From a bacterium (GTDB lineage: Bacteria; Desulfobacterota; Binatia; HRBIN30; CADEER01), in the NCBI GenBank assembly GCA_019637795.1, contig JAHBUY010000002.1:248001-312000 (forward strand): a DNA stretch of 64,000 nt, in the 5' to 3' direction. This document shows positions 1-9,360 of the stretch, piece after piece (within the stretch, counting starts at the first letter, position 1; every line of letters starts with the position of its first letter). The notes under the pieces were generated by a model. That model did not search any database. It worked only from the letters and a program-made list of their open reading frames with translations, and was not told the origin of the DNA. The position numbers and the translations under genes were made by a program.

Positions 1-241
1 TGAAGGTGTTGTCCGACTCGCCGGGAATGAACACCGGCGTGCCGAGATAGGTCGGCGGCGCCGGCAGGTTGCGGTAGCCGGCCGCCTGCGCCGCCGCGAC
101 GTCGAAGTAGACGCGGTCGGTGTAGCCGACGCCGCGCGCGAAGGCGCGCACGCTGGTCGTCGTCACCTCGGCCGTCCACGGCGGCGACTCGCGCCCGATC
201 TGGGCCCGCATCTCGTCGCTGAGCTCGAATGCCTTCGCCAT
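1..241 (-). CDS. MaoC-like (FAS1-type) dehydratase, N-terminal part only
   Basis: Reverse-strand frame with ATG at 241 that runs off the left edge, so only about 80 residues are visible. The stretch AAGYRNLPAPPTYLGTP, preceded by a VYFDV segment, is typical of the N-terminal FAS1-like dehydratase half of MaoC hot-dog proteins, which hydrate or dehydrate acyl-CoA or acyl-ACP thioesters. The catalytic Asp/His hydratase motif normally sits in the other half of these proteins and is not seen here. No partner gene is visible on this side. Family assignment is fairly secure; the substrate cannot be stated. Confidence 0.75.
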   Translation of the reverse strand, partial: MAKAFELSDEMRAQIGRESPPWTAEVTTTSVRAFARGVGYTDRVYFDVAAAQAAGYRNLPAPPTYLGTPVFIPGESDNTF

Positions 242-364
242 CGCCTGCCTCCCTCGCGGCCGGCCGTATAACGGGCAGCGGTCGCGGTGGCAACGGACCG
301 GCGGCGTGCGGCATCCGGTCGCACGCCTTGACCTTGCCGAACCGGGCGCGCACTGTTTTGCACG

Positions 365-1786
365 GTGTTCATGCGGCGCATTCTTCTGCTCGCTGCCCTC
401 GCGACCCTCGCGGCCGGACCGGCGGTCGCCGAGACCCCGTACGCGCTGCAGTTGCCGCGCGGCTTCCCGGCCCCGAACATCCCGGCCGACAATCCGCTCA
501 CCTGGGAGAAGATCGAGCTCGGGCGCTTCCTCTTCTACGACACCCGCCTGTCCGGAAATCAGACCTTCGCCTGCGCCACCTGCCATCAGCAGGCGTTGGC
601 GTTCACCGACGGCCGCCCGCGCGCCGTCGGCTCGACCGGGGAGAGCCACCCGCGCGGCTCGATGTCGCTGGCCAACGTCGCCTACGCCGGCACCCTCGCC
701 TGGAACAACCCCGGGCTCTTCGCGCTCGAGACGCAGGCGTTGATCCCGATGTTCGGCGAGCACCCGATCGAGCTCGGCCTCACCGGCAGGGAGGAGGAGC
801 TGTTCGCCCGCCTGAAGGCCGACGCCCGCTACCGGCGCCTGTTCGCCGAAGCGTTCCCGGGCGAGGCGGATCCGGTGTCGCTCGACGCCATCACCAAGGC
901 CATCGCCTCCTTCGAGCGGACCCTGATCTCCGGCAACTCGCCGTACGACCGCTACGCCCTCGGCCTCGACGACAACGCCATCTCCGCCTCCGCCAAGCGC
1001 GGCGAGGTGCTGTTCTTCGATGCCGACTTCGGCGCCGGCGTCTTCCGCGAATGCTCGCACTGCCACGGCGGCTTCAACTTCACCGCCTCGGTCGACCACT
1101 CGGGCACCATCGCCGAGCGGCCGATGCACAACAACGCGCTCTACAACCTGCGCTGCGCCGACTTCGGCCTGCCCGACATCGACCTGCCGCAGTGCGACAC
1201 GACGCCGCCCGCGACCCAGTGCAGCGGCACCGGTCCACAGGCGATGGGCTGCTACCCGCCCGACAATACCGGCGCCTACAGCATCACCGGCAAGAGCGGC
1301 GACATGGGCAAGTTCAAGGCGCCGACCCTGCGCAACATCGCCGTCACCGGCCCGTACATGCACGACGGCAGCATCGCCACCCTCAGCGAGGTGCTCGACC
1401 ACTACGCCGCCGGCGGCCGCACGATCAGCGACGGCCCCTACGCCGGCGTCGGCGCGGCGAGCCCGGCGCGCGGCCAGTTCATCGTCCGCTTCAACCTCAC
1501 CGACAAGCAGCGCGCCGACCTGCTCGCCTTTTTCGACGCGCTCACCGACCAGGACTTCCTCACCAATCCGCGCTTCGCCGACCCGTTCCAGCCCGTCGCC
1601 TGCCCCGGCGACTGCTCGCTCGACGGCACCGTGACGGTGAACGATCTGGTCGCCGCGGTCGGCGTCAGCCTCGGCGATACCTCGCTGGCGCTGTGCGTGG
1701 CGGCCGACGAGGACGCCGACGGCGCGGTCAGCGTCGGCGAGCTGATCCGCGCCGTGCGCTCGCTGCTCGACGGATGCGCCGCCTGA
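365..1786 (+). CDS. MauG/CcpA-type diheme cytochrome c peroxidase with C-terminal dockerin-like module
   Basis: A 473-residue exported protein. It starts at GTG 365, with an in-frame ATG at 371 as alternative. Residues 3-22 are a signal peptide ending near AVAET. Two CXXCH heme sites are visible: CATCH at 70-74 and CSHCH at 230-234, in the context typical of bacterial diheme peroxidases, which reduce peroxide or oxidise protein or small-molecule substrates in the periplasm. The family core ends near residue 400. The last 60 residues form a separate module bounded by cysteines, with two EF-hand-like loops (SLDGTVTVNDL and DADGAVSVGEL), resembling a dockerin. The 3' end overlaps the next gene by 13 bases, suggesting translational coupling. 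The extra module is unusual for the family and recurs on the unrelated protein at 38847-41009. Confidence 0.88.
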   Translation: MFMRRILLLAALATLAAGPAVAETPYALQLPRGFPAPNIPADNPLTWEKIELGRFLFYDTRLSGNQTFACATCHQQALAFTDGRPRAVGSTGESHPRGSMSLANVAYAGTLAWNNPGLFALETQALIPMFGEHPIELGLTGREEELFARLKADARYRRLFAEAFPGEADPVSLDAITKAIASFERTLISGNSPYDRYALGLDDNAISASAKRGEVLFFDADFGAGVFRECSHCHGGFNFTASVDHSGTIAERPMHNNALYNLRCADFGLPDIDLPQCDTTPPATQCSGTGPQAMGCYPPDNTGAYSITGKSGDMGKFKAPTLRNIAVTGPYMHDGSIATLSEVLDHYAAGGRTISDGPYAGVGAASPARGQFIVRFNLTDKQRADLLAFFDALTDQDFLTNPRFADPFQPVACPGDCSLDGTVTVNDLVAAVGVSLGDTSLALCVAADEDADGAVSVGELIRAVRSLLDGCAA

Positions 1787-3174
1787 GCGCGGCGGCGGCG
1801 GTCGCCGCCGTCGTCCTCGCGGCGACCGCGGCGCGCGCGACCGAGATCGACCAGCGCCTCGCGACGGTGCTGCGCCAGCCCGGCTGTCGCGGCGCCAAGG
1901 TCGCGGCCCTGGTGGTCGACGCCGCCTCCGGCGCCGAGCTGTTCGCCCACGATGCCGAGACGCCGCTGGCCCCGGCCTCGAACATGAAGGTCCTGACCGC
2001 GGTCGCCGCGTTGGCGGCCTTCGGTCCGGCGCACCAGTTCACCACCACCGTCGCCAGCGATCGCCCGCTCGACGCCGACGGGAGCGTCGGCGTGCTGGCG
2101 CTGCGCGGCGGCGGCGATCCGGCGCTCACCTCCGAAGAGTTGTGGCGGCTGGCCGCCGACCTGCAGCGGCGCGGCCTGCGCCGGGTGCGCGACGGCCTCC
2201 TGCTCGACGACTCGTACTTCGACGGCGAGCGCTGGAACCCGGCCTGGGGCGCCCCCTCGGCCCGCGCCTACCACGCGCCGGTGTCGGCGCTCACCGCCAA
2301 CTACGGCGCCTTCTCGGTCGAGATCGCGCCGCCGGCGCGCGCCGGGCTGCCGGCGCGGGTCAGCATCGACCCGCCGCTGCCGTTCTTCGCCCTCAGCGAT
2401 GCCGTGCGGGTCGGCGGCGACGCGCCGATCAGCGTCGAGCGCGACAGCGACGGCGGACGCGAGCGGGTCCGCGTCGGCGGCAGCGTCCGCGCCGGCGCCG
2501 CCGCCACCACCGTGCAGCGCAGCGTCACCGATCCGGTGCGCTACACCGCCGCCCTGCTCCGCCTGCAGCTCGCCGCGCTCGGCATCGCGGTCGAGGGTCC
2601 CGATCGGCTCGGCCCCCTGCCGCCGGACTATCGCGAGCTGCTCGCCTACCGCGGCCAGCCGCTGCGCGACATCGCCGCGTTGCTGATGAAGTGGAGCAAC
2701 AACAACATCGCCGAGATGCTGGTGAAGAACCTCGGGGCGCGCGCCAGCGGCGCGCCGGGGAGCTGGGCGAGCGGCATCGCCGCCGTGCGCGCGCAACTGG
2801 CGGCCCTCGGCATCGAGCAGAACGGGCTGTCCATGCTCGACGGCTCCGGCCTCGCCGCCGCCGATCGGGTGACGCCGCGCACCCTGGTGAGCGCGCTGCG
2901 CGTCGCCCGCGCCTCGTTCGCCTTCGGCGCCGAGCTCGCCGCCGCCCTGCCGATCGCGGGCCGCGACGGCACGTTGGCGCACCGCGCCGGCGGGGCGCTC
3001 GACCGCGCCCGCGCCAAGACCGGCATGATCAACGGCGTCGCCTCGCTGTCCGGCTACGCCCGCGCCGGCGACGGCCGCGAGCTCGTCTTCTCCATCCTCA
3101 ACAACGAATCCCCCGCCGGCGACCTGGCCGCCGTCGCCTGCAACGACGCCTTCGTCGAAGCCCTGGTGCAATAG
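1774..3174 (+). CDS. dacB: D-alanyl-D-alanine carboxypeptidase/endopeptidase, PBP4 family
   Basis: 466 residues, ATG start overlapping the peroxidase gene. A signal peptide (about residues 1-22, ending ARATE) sends it to the periplasm. The three penicillin-binding motifs are in order: SNMK (SXXK nucleophile) about 70 residues in, SNN in KWSNNNIAEML, and KTG in AKTGMINGV near the C-terminus. PBP4-type enzymes trim peptidoglycan pentapeptides and cut cross-links. Length and the insertion between SXXK and SXN fit class C low-molecular-weight PBPs. No metabolic link to the peroxidase is obvious; the overlap suggests only shared transcription. The call is firm. Confidence 0.93.
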   Translation: MRRLSAAAAVAAVVLAATAARATEIDQRLATVLRQPGCRGAKVAALVVDAASGAELFAHDAETPLAPASNMKVLTAVAALAAFGPAHQFTTTVASDRPLDADGSVGVLALRGGGDPALTSEELWRLAADLQRRGLRRVRDGLLLDDSYFDGERWNPAWGAPSARAYHAPVSALTANYGAFSVEIAPPARAGLPARVSIDPPLPFFALSDAVRVGGDAPISVERDSDGGRERVRVGGSVRAGAAATTVQRSVTDPVRYTAALLRLQLAALGIAVEGPDRLGPLPPDYRELLAYRGQPLRDIAALLMKWSNNNIAEMLVKNLGARASGAPGSWASGIAAVRAQLAALGIEQNGLSMLDGSGLAAADRVTPRTLVSALRVARASFAFGAELAAALPIAGRDGTLAHRAGGALDRARAKTGMINGVASLSGYARAGDGRELVFSILNNESPAGDLAAVACNDAFVEALVQ

Positions 3175-3179
3175 CCGGA

Positions 3180-3199
3180 GGCCGCGCGGGAGCGCGGCC
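3180..3199. terminator. GC-rich hairpin between convergent genes
   Basis: GGCCGCGC - GGGA - GCGCGGCC gives a perfect 8 bp stem with a 4-base loop, between the end of dacB (3174) and the end of the convergent TldE-like gene (3205). No T-run follows, so it would be a weak or bidirectional terminator. Confidence 0.5.
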
Positions 3200-3204
3200 C
3201 AGGC

Positions 3205-4527
3205 TCACAGGGTGAGCGTGAAGTCGTCGATCAGCGCCCCGGGCAGGCGGGCGCTGTCGCGCGAGCGCTGGAAGTAGGTTCCCGGGTCGAGGATCAGCTC
3301 GCGCTCGGCGGTGAGACCGATCAGGCGCTCGCCGAGCATGCGGTACACGGTCTCGTCGAAGCGCATGACGTCGATCGGCGACTGGATCACCCCGCCCTCG
3401 ACCCAGAAGGTCGCGAAGCGGGTCATCCCGGTGGTCCGGCACGCGGCGCGGTCGGAGAAGTTCAGGTACCAGAGGTTGCCGACGTAGATGCCGGTGCCGA
3501 GCTCGCCGAGCACGCGGTCGAGCGGCAGGGTCCCCGCCGCCATCTCGAGCGACGACGGCGTCTCCCCCGCCGAGGCGCCGTTGGTTGCCACCCCGTACTC
3601 GATCGCCGAGCGCGGCGACACCAGGCAGTCCCGATACGACCCGCCCTCGATCAACGACACCCGCGGCGGACGGATGAACCCCGCGTCCTGGAAGCCCGGC
3701 GCGATCCCTTCGGCGGTGTGCTCGGCCAGCGACACGTCCGGGTGCAGGCGGACCCCTTCCTCGATCATCTTGAGCAGCGGCGTCGTCTTCGTCCGGTGGG
3801 CGCGCAGACCGAAGCCGCCCCAACCGAGAACGCTCATCAACTCCCACAGCGCCGCCGGCGCCAGGTACACCCGATAGCGGCCCGGCGGGATCCTCCGCGA
3901 CGGCTGCCGGAGCACCGTCATCTGTTCCGCCGACGCTTCAGCTTTGCGCGCCAACTCCCCGTCATCCCATGTAATCCCCGCGTAGGCGCCCTTCACCGCC
4001 TTGTCGGCGGCGTGGAAGAAGCTCCAGTCGAGGTTGAAGTTCTCGCTGCTGTCCCAGTTGCGTTGCCCGAAGGAGTTGGCGAAGCCGGCGTGCATGGCGC
4101 CGGCGGCGTAGATGCCGACCAGATCGCCATGCCGCGCCAGGGAACGGATCGCGGCCGTGGCGTCGGCCGCGGCGGGCAGCGCGGCGGCGACCCGTCGCGC
4201 GCTCGAACGCACCTCGGTGGCGTAGTGCAGGTACGGGTCCTCGGCGAGCTGCGCGCGCATGGCGCGCAGCTCGCCGATCAGGTGGGCGAGCCGGTCGCGG
4301 TCGCCCGCGGGATCGCCGCTCAGGGTCAGCGAACCGGCGGCGTGGCGCCGCCCCTCGATCAGGTCGACGCTGAGCGTCCGCTGCGTCACCGCGCCCGCCT
4401 GGCGGACCGCGCCGGCGTTGAAGCGCACGAACTCCGACTCCTCCCCGGCGAAGTAACAGGTGTAGATCTCCTCGCCGCGCAACAGCGGCGGGATGGCCTC
4501 GACGATGGTGGCGAACTCGGTCTGCAT
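3205..4527 (-). CDS. pmbA: TldE/PmbA-family protein (TldD partner)
   Basis: 440 residues. The start was placed at ATG 4527 (MQTEFATIVEAI), which lies 13 bp after the stop of the TldD gene; an upstream in-frame extension into that gene is not convincing. The sequence has the PmbA/TldE fold features (EEIYTCYFAGEESEFVRF near the start, GTGIYVGNLWYLNFSD in the C-terminal half) and lacks the HEXXXH zinc motif, as expected for the non-catalytic subunit. TldD/TldE heterodimers are intracellular peptidases that degrade unfolded or RiPP-leader peptides and act in CcdA turnover. It forms a two-gene operon with the upstream TldD gene. Confidence 0.87.
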   Translation of the reverse strand: MQTEFATIVEAIPPLLRGEEIYTCYFAGEESEFVRFNAGAVRQAGAVTQRTLSVDLIEGRRHAAGSLTLSGDPAGDRDRLAHLIGELRAMRAQLAEDPYLHYATEVRSSARRVAAALPAAADATAAIRSLARHGDLVGIYAAGAMHAGFANSFGQRNWDSSENFNLDWSFFHAADKAVKGAYAGITWDDGELARKAEASAEQMTVLRQPSRRIPPGRYRVYLAPAALWELMSVLGWGGFGLRAHRTKTTPLLKMIEEGVRLHPDVSLAEHTAEGIAPGFQDAGFIRPPRVSLIEGGSYRDCLVSPRSAIEYGVATNGASAGETPSSLEMAAGTLPLDRVLGELGTGIYVGNLWYLNFSDRAACRTTGMTRFATFWVEGGVIQSPIDVMRFDETVYRMLGERLIGLTAERELILDPGTYFQRSRDSARLPGALIDDFTLTL

Positions 4528-4540
4528 GGTGACGCGCGGG

Positions 4541-5992
4541 CTATGCGGCGGCGCCGCCGAAGACCTCGACGGCGCGGAACAGGCACGCCGGCGCGGCATG
4601 GCCGACGCGGATCACCTGGTTGGGTTCGCCCTTGCCGCACCACGGCGTCCCCAGCACCTGCAGGGTGTCCTCGCCGCCGACGCCCGCCAGGCTGCGCCAG
4701 AAGGTCGCGGAGATGCCGCGGTAGTTGGGATTCTTCACCACCTCGCCGAGCGCGCCGTCGACGATGCGCCGGCCCCACTCGCAGCCGAACTGGAACTTGT
4801 TGCGCGAGTCGTCGATCGACCACGAGCAGTTGGTCTCGACGTAGACGCCGCGCTCGACCGCGCCGACCAGCGCCGCCAGCGACTGATCGCCCGGCTCGAG
4901 GTTGAGATTCGCCATGCGATCGATCGGCGGCCGGTTCCAACTCGCGGCGCGGGCGTTGGCGACGCCAGCGAGCCCGGCGCGGAGCTGCGAGGTGCGCGAG
5001 CCGAGCGGGCGCAACAGGATGCCGTCGCGGATCAGTGGCACCCGGCTCGCCGGCTGCCCCTCGTCGTCGAAGCCATAGCTGGCGAGCTCGCCGGCGCGGC
5101 TCGGATCGAAGGTGACGTTGAGCAGCGGCGAGCCGTACTGGTAGCGGCCGAACATGTCGGCGGTGACGAAGCTGCGGCCGGCGTAGTTGCGCTCGTCGCC
5201 GAGGATGCGGTCGAGCTCGAGCGGATGGCCGATCGACTCGTGGAGCTGCAGGATCATCTGGTCGGGCGCGATCACCAGGTCGGCGACCCCGGTCGGGCAC
5301 TCGGGCGCCGCCAGCAGCGCCAGCGCCTCCGCCGCGATGCACGGCGCGGCCTCGAGGAAGCCGGTGTCGCGCAGCACCTCGAGCCCGCCCTGGCGGCAGA
5401 AGGCGTGCCCGCCGAAGGTGCGGGTCTGCGTGTCGGATCCGGCGTTGGCGGTGGCGCTGAGGGTCGGGACGACGAACGAGAAACGCTGCGCCACCCGCCC
5501 GCCGTCGGCGTCGACCAGCAGGGTGTCGAGCGCGGTGTGCCAGAGGCCGGCCTCGCGGTCGACCAGGCGCGGATCGCCGCCCAGCCGCTCCTCCTCGCGA
5601 CGCAGCAGGTCGACCTTGTCGGCCAACGGCAGCGCCTCCCAGGGCTCGGCCACCCGCGACACGTAGACCCCGTCGCGCGGCAGGATCGGCGGCGGCAGCC
5701 CCCGCAGCACGTGGATCGCCGCCGTGGCGCGCGCCCAGTCGCGCGCCCGCGCCGCGGCGGCCGCCAGCCCGCCGGCGCTGAGGTCCGAGGTCGCGGCGTA
5801 GCCGACGCCGCCGCCGTCCCAGACGGTGAGCATCGCCCCGCGGTCGTAGCCGACGCGCGGCGGCTGCACGACGCCGCGGCGCACCGCCAGATGCTCGTCG
5901 CGCTCCGCCACCAGGCGCAGCGTGCAGGCATCGGCGGCCGGCGCGATGCCGCGGAAGCGCGCCGCCACCGCCTCGAGATCGTCGCCGGACAT
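4541..5992 (-). CDS. tldD: TldD-like metalloprotease subunit
   Basis: 483 residues with the metalloprotease motif HESIGH followed by PLELDRILGDE, the zinc-binding signature of TldD. A second family hallmark is near the C-terminus, where ETNCSWSIDDSRNKFQFGCE precedes the EWGRRIVDG segment. It should pair with the product of the adjacent downstream gene in a cytosolic heterodimeric protease that removes leader or unfolded peptides. It is transcribed away from the transaldolase gene, with about 120 bp between the starts. TldD/E pairs often process RiPPs, but no RiPP gene lies next to this pair, so the substrate stays open. Confidence 0.9.
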   Translation of the reverse strand: MSGDDLEAVAARFRGIAPAADACTLRLVAERDEHLAVRRGVVQPPRVGYDRGAMLTVWDGGGVGYAATSDLSAGGLAAAAARARDWARATAAIHVLRGLPPPILPRDGVYVSRVAEPWEALPLADKVDLLRREEERLGGDPRLVDREAGLWHTALDTLLVDADGGRVAQRFSFVVPTLSATANAGSDTQTRTFGGHAFCRQGGLEVLRDTGFLEAAPCIAAEALALLAAPECPTGVADLVIAPDQMILQLHESIGHPLELDRILGDERNYAGRSFVTADMFGRYQYGSPLLNVTFDPSRAGELASYGFDDEGQPASRVPLIRDGILLRPLGSRTSQLRAGLAGVANARAASWNRPPIDRMANLNLEPGDQSLAALVGAVERGVYVETNCSWSIDDSRNKFQFGCEWGRRIVDGALGEVVKNPNYRGISATFWRSLAGVGGEDTLQVLGTPWCGKGEPNQVIRVGHAAPACLFRAVEVFGGAAA

Positions 5993-6114
5993 GGCGCGCA
6001 GGCTAGCAGAAAGGCGATCGCGGAGGACCCCACGGCCCGCCGTTCCACCGGGGTATCGCTTGCGCCCCCAGCGCCTTGCTGCGACGATGGCGGCGCTCAG
6101 AACGCGGAGGAGCG

Positions 6115-7200
6115 ATGACGCCGACCCAACAACTGCACGCGCTCGGTCAGAGCCTGTGGCTCGACAACATCACCCGCGGCCTGCTCACCAGCGGGACGCT
6201 GAAGCGCTACATCGACGAGCTGTCGGTGACCGGGCTGACCTCCAACCCGACGATCTTCGACCAGGCGATCAAGAAATCGTCGTTCTACGACGACGCCATC
6301 CGCGCCAGGGCGGCCGCCCCCCTCAGCGACGAAGCGTTGTTCTTCGAGCTCGCCATCGAGGACCTGACCCAGGCGGCGGATCTCTTCCGCCCCGAGCACG
6401 AGCGCACCGACGGCGTCGACGGCTTCGTCTCGCTGGAGGTCTCGCCGACCCTCGCCTACGACACCGCCAACACCATCGCCGCCGCGGTCGACCTGCACGC
6501 CCGCGCCAAACGCCCCAACCTCTACATCAAGATCCCCGGCACCCCCGAGGGCCTGCCGGCGATCGAGGAAGCCATCTTCCAGGGCGTGCCGATCAACGTC
6601 ACCCTGCTGTTCTCGCGCGAGCACTACCAGGCCGCCGCCGATGCCTACCTGAAGGGCATCGAGCGCCGCCTGGCCGCCGGCAAGAGCCCGCGCGTCCAGT
6701 CGGTGGCGTCGGTGTTCATCAGCCGCTGGGACAAAGCGGTGTTGGGCAAGACGCCGGAGTCGCTGCGCGCCCGCCTCGGCATCGCCATCGCGCAGCGGAC
6801 CTACAAGGCGTACCGCGATCTGCTCGCCTCGCCGCGCTGGCGGACGCTGGCCGCCGCCGGCGCGCGCCCGCAGCGGTTGCTGCTCGCCAGCACCGGCACC
6901 AAGGACCCGCAGGCGCCGGACACGCTGTACATCGGCGCCCTCGCCGCCCCCGACACGGTCAACACCATGCCGGAGGAGACGCTGCACGCCTTCGCCGACC
7001 ACGGCAGGGTCGAGGGCGTGATGCCGGTCGACGGCGGGACCTGCGAGCAGACGCTGGCCGAGTTCACCCGCGCCGGGGTCGACCTCGACGCGCTCGCCGC
7101 GCGGCTGCAGAAGGAGGGCGCCGAGGCGTTCGTCACCTCCTGGCACGAGCTGATCGCCTGCATCGCCGGCAAGCGCGCGGCGCTGCGCCAGGCGAGCTGA
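6115..7200 (+). CDS. tal: Transaldolase
   Basis: 361 residues; ATG 6115 was chosen because GGAGGAG lies just upstream, whereas an earlier in-frame start at 6076 has no such signal. The Schiff-base lysine is K139 in LYIKIPGTPEG, followed by GVPINVTLLFS, the classic transaldolase barrel. The N-terminal SLWLDNITRGLL and the GLTSNPTIFDQAI segment fit the long bacterial type. The enzyme moves a dihydroxyacetone unit between sedoheptulose-7-phosphate and glyceraldehyde-3-phosphate in the non-oxidative pentose phosphate pathway. The phosphoglucomutase gene follows by 22 bp, so the two probably form a sugar-phosphate operon. Confidence 0.95.
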   Translation: MTPTQQLHALGQSLWLDNITRGLLTSGTLKRYIDELSVTGLTSNPTIFDQAIKKSSFYDDAIRARAAAPLSDEALFFELAIEDLTQAADLFRPEHERTDGVDGFVSLEVSPTLAYDTANTIAAAVDLHARAKRPNLYIKIPGTPEGLPAIEEAIFQGVPINVTLLFSREHYQAAADAYLKGIERRLAAGKSPRVQSVASVFISRWDKAVLGKTPESLRARLGIAIAQRTYKAYRDLLASPRWRTLAAAGARPQRLLLASTGTKDPQAPDTLYIGALAAPDTVNTMPEETLHAFADHGRVEGVMPVDGGTCEQTLAEFTRAGVDLDALAARLQKEGAEAFVTSWHELIACIAGKRAALRQAS

Positions 7201-7222
7201 CCGCCCCGCCTCCGCCGCCGAC

Positions 7223-8872
7223 ATGCCGAACCACCCACGGGCCGGGACGCCCGCCCTCGCGGGCGACCTGGTCGACGTCCCCAAGCTGATCACCGCCTAC
7301 TACGCCGATCGCCCCGATCCGGCCGTCGCCACGCAGCGCGTCGCCTTCGGCACCTCGGGGCATCGCGGCTCGTCGTTCGACCGCTCCTTCAACGAATGGC
7401 ACATCGCCGCCATCACGCAGGCGATCTGCCAGTACCGCGCCGCGCAGCGGATCACCGGCCCCCTCTTCCTCGGCCTCGACACGCATGCGCTGTCGGTGCC
7501 GGCGGCGGCCACCGCGCTCGAGGTGCTGGCCGCCAACGAGGTCGAGGTCCGCATCGCCCGGGACGACGAGTACACGCCGACCCCGGTGATCTCGCACGCG
7601 GTGTTGACCCACAACCGCGGCCGCAGCAGCGGGCTCGCCGACGGCATCGTCGTCACCCCGTCGCACAATCCGCCCGACGGCGGCGGCTTCAAGTACGATC
7701 CGCCGAACGGCGGCCCCGCCGACACGACCCTGACGCGCTGGATCGAGGAGACCGCCAACCAGCTCCTCGCCAACGGGCTCAGCGGCGTCCGCCGCGTTCC
7801 GCTCGAGCGCGCCCGCCGCGCCGCGACGACGCGCGAACACGACTACGTCGACGCCTACGTGAGCGACCTCGGCGCCGTGCTCGACCTCGACGCGGTGCGG
7901 CGCTCCGGCATCCGCCTCGGCGTCGACCCGCTGGGCGGCGCCGGCACCCACTACTGGGCGCGCATCGCCGACCGCTACCGACTCGACCTGACGGTCACCA
8001 ACGACGCCATCGATCCGACCTTCCGCTTCATGACCCTCGACTGGGACGAGAAGATCCGCATGGATCCGTCGTCGCCCTACGTCATGGCGCGGCTGATCGA
8101 TCTCAAGGACCGCTTCGACATCGCCTTCGCCTGCGACACCGACCACGATCGCCACGGCATCGTCACCCGGGGCGTCGGCCTGCTGCCGCCGAACAACTAC
8201 CTGGCGGTGTGCATCGACTACCTCATGCGCCACCGCGCGGCGTGGCGCCCGGATGCCGGCATCGGCAAGACGATCGTCAGCAGCAGCATGATCGACCGCG
8301 TCGCGGCGGCGCTCGGCCGCCGCCTGTTCGAGGTCCCGGTCGGCTTCAAGTGGTTCGTCGACGGGCTGATGGACGGCAGCCTCGGCTTCGTCGGCGAGGA
8401 GAGCGCCGGCGCCTCGTTCCTGCGCCGCGACGGCTCGGTATGGACCACCGACAAGGATGGCATCATTCCCGCCCTGCTGTCGGCGGAGATCACCGCCGTC
8501 ACCGGCCGCGATCCCAGCCAGCACTACCAGGAGCTCACCCGCGCCCACGGCGAGCCGATCTACGCCCGCATGGACGCCCCGGCGACGCCGGCGCAGAAGG
8601 CGGCGCTGCAGCGGCTGTCGCCCAGCCAGGTGTCGGCCACCGAGCTCGCCGGCGAGCCGATCCGCGAGATGCGCACCACCGCGCCCGGCAACGACGCCGC
8701 CTTCGGCGGCCTGAAGGTCCAGACCGAGGGCGGCTGGTTCGCCGCCCGGCCCTCGGGCACCGAGAACATCTACAAGATCTACGCCGAGAGCTTCCGCAGC
8801 GAGCAGCACCTGCGCCGCATTCAGGAAGAGGCGCAGGCCATCGTCGCGGCCGCGCTCGCCGACGCGCGCTGA
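7223..8872 (+). CDS. pgm: Phosphoglucomutase (alpha-D-glucose phosphate-specific)
   Basis: 549 residues, ATG start. Family landmarks are in order: FGTSGHRG near residue 35, phosphoserine loop TPSHNPPDGG with S147, the metal-binding DTDHDRHG, the sugar-binding GEESAGAS and the C-terminal phosphate-binding RPSGTENIYKIY. It interconverts glucose-1-phosphate and glucose-6-phosphate for glycogen, cell-wall and nucleotide-sugar synthesis. It follows transaldolase closely and is followed at 31 bp by a small PKD-domain gene, so all three may be co-transcribed. The hairpin after the PKD gene would end that transcript. Confidence 0.95.
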   Translation: MPNHPRAGTPALAGDLVDVPKLITAYYADRPDPAVATQRVAFGTSGHRGSSFDRSFNEWHIAAITQAICQYRAAQRITGPLFLGLDTHALSVPAAATALEVLAANEVEVRIARDDEYTPTPVISHAVLTHNRGRSSGLADGIVVTPSHNPPDGGGFKYDPPNGGPADTTLTRWIEETANQLLANGLSGVRRVPLERARRAATTREHDYVDAYVSDLGAVLDLDAVRRSGIRLGVDPLGGAGTHYWARIADRYRLDLTVTNDAIDPTFRFMTLDWDEKIRMDPSSPYVMARLIDLKDRFDIAFACDTDHDRHGIVTRGVGLLPPNNYLAVCIDYLMRHRAAWRPDAGIGKTIVSSSMIDRVAAALGRRLFEVPVGFKWFVDGLMDGSLGFVGEESAGASFLRRDGSVWTTDKDGIIPALLSAEITAVTGRDPSQHYQELTRAHGEPIYARMDAPATPAQKAALQRLSPSQVSATELAGEPIREMRTTAPGNDAAFGGLKVQTEGGWFAARPSGTENIYKIYAESFRSEQHLRRIQEEAQAIVAAALADAR

Positions 8873-8903
8873 GTCGGCCGCCCAACCAGGAGAAGGAGGA
8901 GGG

Positions 8904-9350
8904 ATGCGATTCCGGATCACGCGCTGGATGCCGGCGGCAGCGGTGCTGATGCTGCTGGCGGGGGGGAACACCGCCCTGTGGGCCGAGGACAGCCCGCAGG
9001 AGCTCAAGCAGCTCGACAAGCTCGAGGGCTACGATTCGCTGCCGAAGGAGGGCTCGGTCAAGAAGGACCTGGAGGCGATGCCCAAGCAGCCGGTGGAGAC
9101 GATCATCGTCTGGTCCGAGGCATCGCCGACGCGCGGCAAGGCGCCGCTGGCGGTCACCTTCACCGCCGATCCGCCGGAAGGCGTCGCCGATCCGACCTAC
9201 ACCTGGACCTTCAGCGACGGCGGCACCGCCAGCGGCGCGAAGGTCTCGCACACGTTCGACACCGCCGGCATCCACAAGGTGATGCTGAAGGTGACCTCGC
9301 CGAAGGGCGACCTCGGCATGGACGAGCTGCGGGTGAAGGTCACGAACTGA
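8904..9350 (+). CDS. Small exported PKD-domain protein
   Basis: 148 residues with a strong Shine-Dalgarno (AGGAGAAGGAGG) before ATG 8904. A signal peptide covers about residues 1-28 (cleavage near LWAED); there is no lipobox cysteine. After a charged linker rich in Lys and Glu, residues about 65-148 form one PKD/immunoglobulin-like beta domain with the diagnostic YTWTFSDGGTASGAKVSHTF. PKD domains mediate protein or carbohydrate contacts outside the cytoplasm. No catalytic domain is present. Its link to the sugar-phosphate genes upstream is positional only. Confidence 0.8.
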   Translation: MRFRITRWMPAAAVLMLLAGGNTALWAEDSPQELKQLDKLEGYDSLPKEGSVKKDLEAMPKQPVETIIVWSEASPTRGKAPLAVTFTADPPEGVADPTYTWTFSDGGTASGAKVSHTFDTAGIHKVMLKVTSPKGDLGMDELRVKVTN

Positions 9351-9360
9351 CGAACCCAGG

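Noticed and set aside
229..3174. A single long forward frame covering both the first peroxidase and dacB
   Set aside because: The first half is an out-of-frame reading of the peroxidase gene; only the part from ATG 1774 is the real carboxypeptidase.
3205..5992. TldD/TldE-like pair as a RiPP maturation system
   Set aside because: No precursor peptide or modifying enzyme lies nearby, and the radical SAM genes are about 50 kb away. Housekeeping peptidase is the simpler reading.
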